Position numbers and translations under genes: made by a program | Notes under the pieces: generated by a model | The model's database searches: none | The model's input: only the letters and a program-made list of their open reading frames with translations | Told to the model about the DNA's origin: nothing | Part shown: positions 1-5,197 of the stretch, piece by piece | Layout: each line of letters starts with the position of its first letter | Position numbering within the stretch: the first letter of the stretch is position 1 | Origin: Pseudomonadota bacterium | Lineage (GTDB): Bacteria; Pseudomonadota; Alphaproteobacteria; Sphingomonadales; SMXR01 | Length of the DNA: 5,819 nucleotides | Assembly: GCA_022571175.1 (NCBI GenBank) | Contig: JACZYI010000124.1 | Location: 1 to 5,819 of the forward strand | Reading direction: 5' to 3'

Positions 1-5
1 CCCCC

Positions 6-1619
6 CTATAAGGTCAGCGTTTCGGGGCGTGTGCGCCGAAGCCAGATTGTAATGATTAAACGAGTGACCGTCACAGCCGTAAAGACCGATGTGATAATGC
101 CAATGGCCAGCGTCACCGCAAAACCCTTGATCGGACCGGCACCGAACTGGAACAATATAAGCGCGGCAATAAGCGTGGTGATATTGGCATCCAGAATTGT
201 GCTCAAGGCCTGGGTATAGCCCATATCCACAGCCGCCAGCGGCGCTCGTCCGGCTCTTGTCTCCTCGCGAATTCGTTCAAATACCAGCACATTTGCATCC
301 ACCGCCATGCCGATAGTGAGCACAATGCCGGCAATGCCGGGCAGCGTCAGCGTAGCCCCTAGAATTGAAAGCGCAGCCATCAAAAGGGCGATATTGATCA
401 TCAGGGCCAGATTGGCAGCCACACCAAAACGGCCATAGGTGAGAATAATAAAGACCACCACCGCCAACAAGCCGATGATGGCTGCATTTTTGCCTGCGGC
501 CACAGAATCGGCCCCAAGATCTGGCCCCACGGACCTCTCCTCCAATATTGTCAGCGGTGCCGGCAAGGCACCCGCGCGCAGGAGGATGGCTAAATCATTA
601 GCGCCCTGAACCGTGAAACCACCAGAAATGATGGCCCGGCCACCGGGAATTGGCTCATTGATAACCGGTGCCGAAATCACTTCATCGTCAAGCACAATAG
701 CAAAGGGGCGTCCGACATTTTCTGCCGTGGCCCGGCCAAATTGTCGAGAGCCGGTGATATCAAACCGAATGGTGACCGCTGGCAGGCCATTTTGATTAAA
801 GCTGGGCTGGGCATCAATCAGATTTTCACCTGAGACCATGGCGCGCCGTCGAATGGCCACCAGGGCCGCGGGGTTATCCACCATGGGTAAAATAATCGTG
901 CCCGGAGGAGCCCGCCCGCGCAAGATATCATCCGTGCTGACGGTCACATCCACCAGGTGAAAAGTCAATTTGGCCGTTGTGCCCAGCATGTCTCTCAATT
1001 GTTGTGGATCCTGCAGGCCGGGCACCTGAACCAGAATACGGTCCGTGCCCTGCCTTTGGATGGAGGGTTCGCGAGTGCCCATTTCATCCACCCGTCTGCG
1101 CACAATTTCAATGGATTGCTGCACCGCGCTGGTCCGCCTCGCCAGAATACCCTCATCGGTAAGGATCACCGAGATGCGACCATCGCCTTCCGCTTCAACC
1201 TCAATATCCAGACTGGAACTACTGCCCGGCAGGGCAAAAAGAGAATTGGTTATGGGTTGCGCCAGGGCCTCCAGCAGTTCGATTGCCCGCGCTTCATTGG
1301 CCTGATCGGACAGGCGAAATGTGACCGACTTCTCGGAGGCTGAAAGCCCGGTATACCGTATGCGGTCCCGCCTCAAAACCGTACGCACATCGTCCTGCAA
1401 GTTCTCTAATCTTTCTTCGACCAGCGCGCCCACATCTACTTCCAGCAGCATGTGTGAACCGCCCTGCAAATCGAGCCCGAGGGCAATTTTTTGGGTGGGT
1501 AGCCAGCCCGGAAAATTGTCGAGGGTTTGCTGCGAGACAAAATTGGGCATCGCAAACAAAATTCCGAAGAGGCATAGAAGTGATATCAGGATTATTTTCC
1601 AGCGCGGAAAATTAAGCAT
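6..1619 (-). CDS. secD: Protein translocase subunit SecD
   Basis: SecD is an inner-membrane RND-family subunit that, with SecF and YajC, uses the proton-motive force to help pull preproteins through SecYEG on the periplasmic side. The 537-residue product shows a first membrane helix at about 8-28, then the hallmark LGLDLQGG at 47-54. A large periplasmic P1 domain follows, with the conserved stretch around LRAGALPAPL (347-356) and the segment ending EERSVGPDLG (360-369). Helices 2-6 lie at about 381-527, with the SecD signature AVDANVLVFERIREE starting at 439. Length matches the short SecD of proteobacteria and nothing is missing. The ATG at 1617-1619 is supported by a GGGGA Shine-Dalgarno (complement of 1628-1632) with an 8-base spacer. 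The gene lies 56 bases after yajC. The stop is followed by a run of G up to the window edge, which could be the ribosome site of the expected secF; that is inference. Confidence 0.98.
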   Translation of the reverse strand: MLNFPRWKIILISLLCLFGILFAMPNFVSQQTLDNFPGWLPTQKIALGLDLQGGSHMLLEVDVGALVEERLENLQDDVRTVLRRDRIRYTGLSASEKSVTFRLSDQANEARAIELLEALAQPITNSLFALPGSSSSLDIEVEAEGDGRISVILTDEGILARRTSAVQQSIEIVRRRVDEMGTREPSIQRQGTDRILVQVPGLQDPQQLRDMLGTTAKLTFHLVDVTVSTDDILRGRAPPGTIILPMVDNPAALVAIRRRAMVSGENLIDAQPSFNQNGLPAVTIRFDITGSRQFGRATAENVGRPFAIVLDDEVISAPVINEPIPGGRAIISGGFTVQGANDLAILLRAGALPAPLTILEERSVGPDLGADSVAAGKNAAIIGLLAVVVFIILTYGRFGVAANLALMINIALLMAALSILGATLTLPGIAGIVLTIGMAVDANVLVFERIREETRAGRAPLAAVDMGYTQALSTILDANITTLIAALILFQFGAGPIKGFAVTLAIGIITSVFTAVTVTRLIITIWLRRTRPETLTL

Positions 1620-1627
1620 TTTTCATG

Positions 1628-1632
1628 TCCCC
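1628..1632 (-). promoter_or_regulatory. Shine-Dalgarno of secD
   Basis: GGGGA on the minus strand, 8 bases before the secD ATG. It settles the start, because another ATG (1624-1626) lies between them out of frame and only one base from the site, too close to be used efficiently. Confidence 0.7.
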
Positions 1633-1672
1633 AAAAAAATAATCCAAATGATTCACGGGCATTGATTTTGGA
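1632..1672 (-). terminator. Weak hairpin plus U-tract between yajC and secD (possible attenuator)
   Basis: Read on the minus strand, TCCAAA (complement of 1667-1672) can pair with TTTGGA (complement of 1643-1648) across an 18-base loop. It is followed by TTATTTTTTT and then the secD ribosome site. The layout resembles an intrinsic terminator, but the stem has only six pairs, two of them G-C, and the loop is long. Full termination is unlikely because secD directly follows. At most it would lower secD transcription relative to yajC, and it may be chance. Confidence 0.2.
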
Positions 1673-1675
1673 ATA

Positions 1676-1987
1676 TTATTTGCTGTTCTCGGTCTTGCCA
1701 CGCACTTCGGAAATGGTTCCCTTGAGAATAGTGATGCGAACACCGTCGGCAATTTCCACTTCAAGCTCTGCATCCTTGACCCTGATGACTTTGGCTATGA
1801 TACCGCCCTGGGTGATAACACTGTTACCCCGCTTCACGGCATTGACCATGGCTTTATGCTGTTTAACCCGTTTTTGCTGCGGCCTGATCAGGAAAAAATA
1901 AAAGATCAGAATGAACGAGGCGATCATAAAGAGCGTACCGCTCAAAGAGCCACCACCGGTTTGTAAAATTATTGCTTGAAAATTCAT
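1676..1987 (-). CDS. yajC: Preprotein translocase subunit YajC
   Basis: YajC is a small single-span inner-membrane protein that co-purifies with SecDF and the SecYEG holotranslocon. Its role is accessory and not fully defined. The 103-residue product has a short N-terminus, one hydrophobic helix at about 17-35 that runs into the family signature FLIRPQQKR, and a basic then mixed-charge cytoplasmic domain. That domain includes the typical segment GNSVITQGGIIAKV. Length is normal for the family. I chose the ATG at 1985-1987 because AAGGG (complement of 1996-2000) stands 8 bases before it. An in-frame GTG at 1994-1996 would add three residues but overlaps that ribosome site. yajC directly before secD is the standard arrangement. 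A promoter candidate lies upstream, so yajC-secD may be transcribed separately from the preceding genes. Confidence 0.96.
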   Translation of the reverse strand: MNFQAIILQTGGGSLSGTLFMIASFILIFYFFLIRPQQKRVKQHKAMVNAVKRGNSVITQGGIIAKVIRVKDAELEVEIADGVRITILKGTISEVRGKTENSK

Positions 1988-1995
1988 CTGTATCA

Positions 1996-2000
1996 CCCTT
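1996..2000 (-). promoter_or_regulatory. Shine-Dalgarno of yajC
   Basis: AAGGG on the minus strand with an 8-base spacer to the ATG at 1985-1987. It decides against the upstream in-frame GTG, whose first base is the last base of this site. Confidence 0.65.
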
Positions 2001-2049
2001 GAAGCTAATATTGTCCGGCCTTTCTGGCCATTTTCCCAGATTCGGCGCG

Positions 2050-2077
2050 ACTATAACGGCAGTGAGCCCGATTGCAA
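2050..2077 (-). promoter_or_regulatory. Candidate sigma70-type promoter for yajC-secD
   Basis: On the minus strand, TTGCAA (complement of 2072-2077) and TATAGT (complement of 2050-2055) are separated by 16 bases. They match the consensus -35 at 4 of 6 positions and the -10 at 5 of 6. The site lies in the longest intergenic gap of the window (144 bases). It would give a leader of roughly 55 bases before the yajC ATG. The position makes sense as an internal promoter feeding the Sec genes. No operator could be recognised. Confidence 0.45.
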
Positions 2078-2131
2078 AGGAAAGCCGCATCCACCACTGA
2101 TTTTTTTAGATATGCCCGCCTGCTCTCAATT

Positions 2132-3070
2132 TCAAGGCGCGTTTTTGCCTGATTTGGGTAAATAATTCAAGGGATCAACCGCCTGACGCCCTTTTCTGAT
2201 CTCGAAATGCAGCTGCGGGTCCCTGACACCGCCGGTTGAGCCAGCACTGGCAATCACCTGACCCCGGCTAACCCGGTCTCCCCGCGAGACCATCAATTTC
2301 TCGTTATGGGCATAGGCGGTGATCCAGCCTCCATCATGGCGGATCAGCAGGAGATTGCCATAGCCCCTGAGTTCATCACCAGCATAGGCCACCACGCCCG
2401 CCTCGGCTGCCCTGATTTCCGCCCCTTGGGGCGTCTTGATGTTGATGCCGTCATTATGCAAGCCCCCCTCCTTGGGTCCGAAGCTTGAGAGGATTTTGCC
2501 ATTGACCGGCCAGAGAAATCCACGGCCTGATCGTGCGGGCGGTTCTGGCACGGTGGTCTTGGGGGTCTTGCCGCCACTGCTGCTACTGGCAGACGCCACA
2601 CGCACCTCTGCCTCACGCGCACCTGCGGGCAGTTTCAACCTTTGCCCCACCCGCAATCTATAGGGCCGCTTCATGCCATTCATGCGCACCAGCGTGGTCA
2701 GGTCAATGCCGAATTTCCGGGAAATGCCATATCCGGTGTCGCCTCGCTTCACCACATAATAATGGGGCTGGGGCAATTTCAAAACTTCCCCTATCCGCAA
2801 CAAATAGGGTGCCTTCATATTATTGGCGCTTATGAGCGATCTGAGCTCCACGCCATGCGCGCGCGCAATGCCATAGACCGTATCGCCCCGCCTCACAGTC
2901 ACAGTGCCACTGCCGGTCTGAACCGAGCCGTCACGCAGGGTTGTGGGAATAATATCCGCGCCGTCCCGGGGGCGTAATTCACCATAGCCAAGCTGGGTGC
3001 AGGCTCCGAGCATGAGCGCAGTCAGAATAAGGCCGGTAAGGGTCAAGCAATGTCGCGTACTGGTCACCAT
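2132..3070 (-). CDS. LysM/LytM (degenerate M23) lipoprotein, NlpD-like amidase activator
   Basis: This is a predicted lipoprotein that binds peptidoglycan and probably activates cell-wall amidases at division. From the ATG at 3068-3070 the product has 312 residues. A signal peptide with lipobox LMLGAC comes first (lipidated Cys24; Thr at +2 suggests the outer membrane). Two LysM domains follow (about 56-99 and 103-148), then a Ser/Pro-rich linker and a LytM/M23 domain (about 186-310). The LysM copies share about 23 of 41 core residues. The catalytic HxGID motif reads NDGIN, and HLH reads QLHFE; only the His of TAYAH and the last His remain. Most zinc and catalytic residues are therefore gone, as in NlpD and EnvC, so hydrolase activity is unlikely. 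The neighbourhood after surE also matches NlpD. A longer form from a TTG at 3104-3106 (324 residues) and a GTG at 3065-3067 are alternatives; the GTG has GGGA five bases upstream. Confidence 0.9.
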   Translation of the reverse strand: MVTSTRHCLTLTGLILTALMLGACTQLGYGELRPRDGADIIPTTLRDGSVQTGSGTVTVRRGDTVYGIARAHGVELRSLISANNMKAPYLLRIGEVLKLPQPHYYVVKRGDTGYGISRKFGIDLTTLVRMNGMKRPYRLRVGQRLKLPAGAREAEVRVASASSSSGGKTPKTTVPEPPARSGRGFLWPVNGKILSSFGPKEGGLHNDGINIKTPQGAEIRAAEAGVVAYAGDELRGYGNLLLIRHDGGWITAYAHNEKLMVSRGDRVSRGQVIASAGSTGGVRDPQLHFEIRKGRQAVDPLNYLPKSGKNAP

Positions 3071-3111
3071 AATCCCGATTCTAGAATCCGAACGCCCGGC
3101 TGGCAACTCAT
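3064..3111 (-). CDS. Possible 15-codon coupling mini-ORF between surE and the lipoprotein gene
   Basis: An ATG at 3109-3111 overlaps the surE stop as ATGA. It opens a 15-codon frame (MSCQPGVRILESGLW) that ends with TGA at 3064-3066, overlapping the lipoprotein start region (ATG at 3068-3070, GTG at 3065-3067). This could carry ribosomes across the spacer by termination-reinitiation. There is no separate well-spaced ribosome site for it. It is too short to judge as a protein and may be chance. Confidence 0.15.
   Translation of the reverse strand: MSCQPGVRILESGLW
3077..3088. repeat. 12-bp perfect palindrome in the surE-lipoprotein spacer
   Basis: GATTCTAGAATC is self-complementary over 12 bases. 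After one mismatched pair it extends by one more pair on each side. It sits wholly in the 37-base spacer, just before the lipoprotein start. A perfect 12-mer palindrome is expected about once by chance in a window this size, so a function is unproven. Confidence 0.3.
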
Positions 3112-3899
3112 TCCCGCTGCAAAGCTTTTTTCAGATGCTCTCCGGTCTCATGGTCGGTCAAATTCATCTTCAAGGCCGTGACCGAAATCCAGCCTTCGCG
3201 AATGGCCAGTAAATCATCATCTTCATCGCCGGTTTTCTGGCCACGCGCGCTGTTGGAAATCCAGTAATAGGAAAACCCCCTCGGGTCTTTATGCTTGTTC
3301 ACACTCAGCATGGCCAGGTCCTGGTGTCCTTGCCGGGTAATACGCACACCCTTGATATCCTCCACCGCCAGAGCCGGGAAATTGATATTGATCAGCACCC
3401 CCGGAGGCCAGCCAGCCCTCACCAGATTCCGGATCAAATCCGGCGCAAGCGCACGCGCCGCGTCAAAACTGGTTTTGCGCTCACCGCGAACTCTCACCTG
3501 CGAGAGCGCAATCGATGCCACCCCGGCGTTGGTGCCTTCCATGGCACCGGCCACCGTGCCCGAATAGGTCACGTCCTCCGCCAGATTGGCCCCCCGGTTC
3601 ACGCCCGAGAGCACCAGTGTGGGGCGTTTGTCTTTCATCAGATAATTCATGCCCATAATCACGCAGTCAGTGGGCGTGCCCCGGACGGCAAATTGCTGCT
3701 CACCCACCCGGCGCAATCTCAGAGGTTCGGTCAAGGTGAGCGAATGGCCGGCTCCGCTTTGCTCGGTCAGGGGTGCCACCGTCCAGATATCATCGCACAG
3801 ATCCGCGGCAATCTCCTGCAAGATGGCCAGACCCTCGGCATCCACGCCGTCATCATTTGTCAGTAGAAGTCGATCCAGGGATGGTTTTGTCGGAGTCAT
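3108..3899 (-). CDS. surE: 5'/3'-nucleotidase SurE
   Basis: SurE is a cytoplasmic divalent-metal-dependent phosphatase that removes phosphate from nucleoside 5'- and 3'-monophosphates. In some species it also acts on short polyphosphate. The 263-residue product has the N-terminal signature LLLTNDDG at 11-18 with metal ligands Asp16 and Asp17. Ser48 in EQSGAGHS and Asn101 in SGVNRGAN supply the other expected ligands. GTPTDCV (74-80) and VTYSGTVAGAMEG (110-122) are also characteristic. The length is usual and no key residue is missing. The ATG at 3897-3899 overlaps the serS stop by one base (TAATG) and has no strong ribosome site, so translation is probably coupled to serS. In many proteobacteria pcm follows surE; here the lipoprotein gene follows directly. 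Confidence 0.97.
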   Translation of the reverse strand: MTPTKPSLDRLLLTNDDGVDAEGLAILQEIAADLCDDIWTVAPLTEQSGAGHSLTLTEPLRLRRVGEQQFAVRGTPTDCVIMGMNYLMKDKRPTLVLSGVNRGANLAEDVTYSGTVAGAMEGTNAGVASIALSQVRVRGERKTSFDAARALAPDLIRNLVRAGWPPGVLININFPALAVEDIKGVRITRQGHQDLAMLSVNKHKDPRGFSYYWISNSARGQKTGDEDDDLLAIREGWISVTALKMNLTDHETGEHLKKALQRE

Positions 3900-5170
3900 T
3901 AGGCGGAAATGCTCTTCATTCCACCCATATAGGGCTGCAGCACTTCAGGAATTTCAATAGAACCATCGGCCTGCTGGTAATTTTCCATCACCGCCACCAA
4001 GGTGCGGCCCACAGCCAACGCCGAACCATTCAAAGTATGGGGAAAGCGGGTTTCTTTTTCGCCCTCGGGACGGTAGCGCATGTTCATGCGCCGCGCCTGA
4101 AAATCCCCGCAGTTGGAAATGGATGAAATTTCGCAGTAGCGAGCCTGCCCCGGCAACCAGACCTCAAGGTCATAGGTCCGCCGCGCCCCAAACCCCAGAT
4201 CGCCGGTGCAAAGATCAATGACCTGATAGGGCAGCTTCAATCGCCGCAAAACTTCTTCGGCAGCGCCCAGCATGCGTTCATGTTCATCATCTGACTTTTC
4301 GGGCTCGACAATGGAAACCAGCTCGACCTTGGCAAATTGATGCAGGCGGATCATGCCGCGGGTATCTTTGCCCGCAGAGCCCGCTTCGGAACGGAAACAT
4401 TGGGTGAGCGCGCTATAACGCCTCGGCAGGCTTTCACCCCCTATTATCTGTTCGCGCGATAAATTGGTGAGCGTCACTTCTGCGGTGGGGATCAGCCAGA
4501 GATCATCGCTCATGCGGAAAAGATCATCGGCAAACTTGGGCAACTGACCCGTACCCACAAGCGCATGATCGCGCACCAGACAGGGTGTGGAGACCTCTTG
4601 ATAGCCAAACTCGCCGGTCTGAAGATCAATCATGAACTGGCCAAGGGCGCGCTCAAGGCGGGCCAGTGCCCCTTTCAGCACCACAAAACGAGCCCCCGAG
4701 GTGGCCGCCGCACTTTCAAAATCCATGCCGCCCAGCGCTTCACCCAAATCAAAATGCTCGCGAGCCTGATAGTCAAATTCGGGCCTCTCCCCCCAACTGC
4801 GCAGCACCGGATTGTCGTTTTCGTCCGAACCGCCAGGAGCATCATCAGCGGGAAGATTGGGCGTGGAAAGCAGAATATCCTTGAGCTCCCTGGCAATTTT
4901 CCGCTCAATTTCAACCGCTGCCACCACTTCTTGCTTGAGCACTCCAACCAGTTTCATCAGCTCATTGGCATCCTCACCCGCAGCTTTTTTATCACCGACC
5001 TCTTTGGAAAGAGTATTTCGTTTGGCTTGCGCTTCCTGACCCAGAACCATCTGCTCGCGCTTGGCAGCATCCAGTTCCAGAATGTCCGCAGCCTGCGGAG
5101 GGAGCCCACGGCGTTTCAGGCCCTCATCAAAGGCCTTCGGATTTTTGCGTATCTTTTTCAGGTCAAACAT
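3899..5170 (-). CDS. serS: Seryl-tRNA synthetase
   Basis: This cytoplasmic class II aminoacyl-tRNA synthetase charges tRNA-Ser (and the selenocysteine tRNA where present) with serine, using ATP. The 423-residue product begins MFDLKKIRKNP and has the long N-terminal helical arm (about 30-100, rich in Lys, Glu and Ala) that grips the long variable arm of tRNA-Ser. The catalytic domain shows motif 1 around GYQEVSTPCLV (189-199), the serine-binding TAE at 229-231, motif 2 with FRSEAGSAGKDTRG (259-272), and motif 3 with NGSALAVGRTLVAVMENYQ (381-399). The length is standard and the frame intact. The ATG at 5168-5170 lies 27 bases after the tatC stop with only a weak purine-rich AGAG upstream. Placement between tatC and surE is the usual alphaproteobacterial order. 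Confidence 0.98.
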   Translation of the reverse strand: MFDLKKIRKNPKAFDEGLKRRGLPPQAADILELDAAKREQMVLGQEAQAKRNTLSKEVGDKKAAGEDANELMKLVGVLKQEVVAAVEIERKIARELKDILLSTPNLPADDAPGGSDENDNPVLRSWGERPEFDYQAREHFDLGEALGGMDFESAAATSGARFVVLKGALARLERALGQFMIDLQTGEFGYQEVSTPCLVRDHALVGTGQLPKFADDLFRMSDDLWLIPTAEVTLTNLSREQIIGGESLPRRYSALTQCFRSEAGSAGKDTRGMIRLHQFAKVELVSIVEPEKSDDEHERMLGAAEEVLRRLKLPYQVIDLCTGDLGFGARRTYDLEVWLPGQARYCEISSISNCGDFQARRMNMRYRPEGEKETRFPHTLNGSALAVGRTLVAVMENYQQADGSIEIPEVLQPYMGGMKSISA

Positions 5171-5184
5171 GGCGCTCTGTTAAT

Positions 5185-5194
5185 TGTCTAGACA
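5185..5194. repeat. 10-bp perfect palindrome in the tatC-serS spacer
   Basis: TGTCTAGACA is self-complementary over 10 bases and lies in the 27-base gap between the tatC stop and the serS start. Ten-base palindromes occur by chance several times in a window this long. It is listed because it shares the TCTAGA core with the palindrome at 3077-3088. Confidence 0.25.
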
Positions 5195-5197
5195 GGT

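Noticed and set aside
957..1343. Plus-strand open frame (128 codons) opposite secD
   Set aside because: Antisense to the conserved SecD periplasmic domain, with no motif and no neighbouring plus-strand gene.
1863..2090. Minus-strand frame overlapping yajC and its leader
   Set aside because: It overlaps the convincing yajC start and the predicted promoter, and the product has no recognisable features.
2101..2107. Run of seven T on the plus strand as a possible terminator
   Set aside because: There is no plus-strand gene to terminate and no strong stem before it. On the minus strand, where transcription runs, it is an A-run.
3291..3866. Long plus-strand open frame (191 codons) opposite surE
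   Set aside because: It lies wholly antisense to a clear surE frame, its His/Arg/Gln-rich product has no recognisable domain, and it has no supporting context.
4565..5191. Long plus-strand open frame (208 codons) opposite serS
   Set aside because: Antisense shadow of the serS N-terminal half; its composition follows from the serS codons and no family signature is visible.
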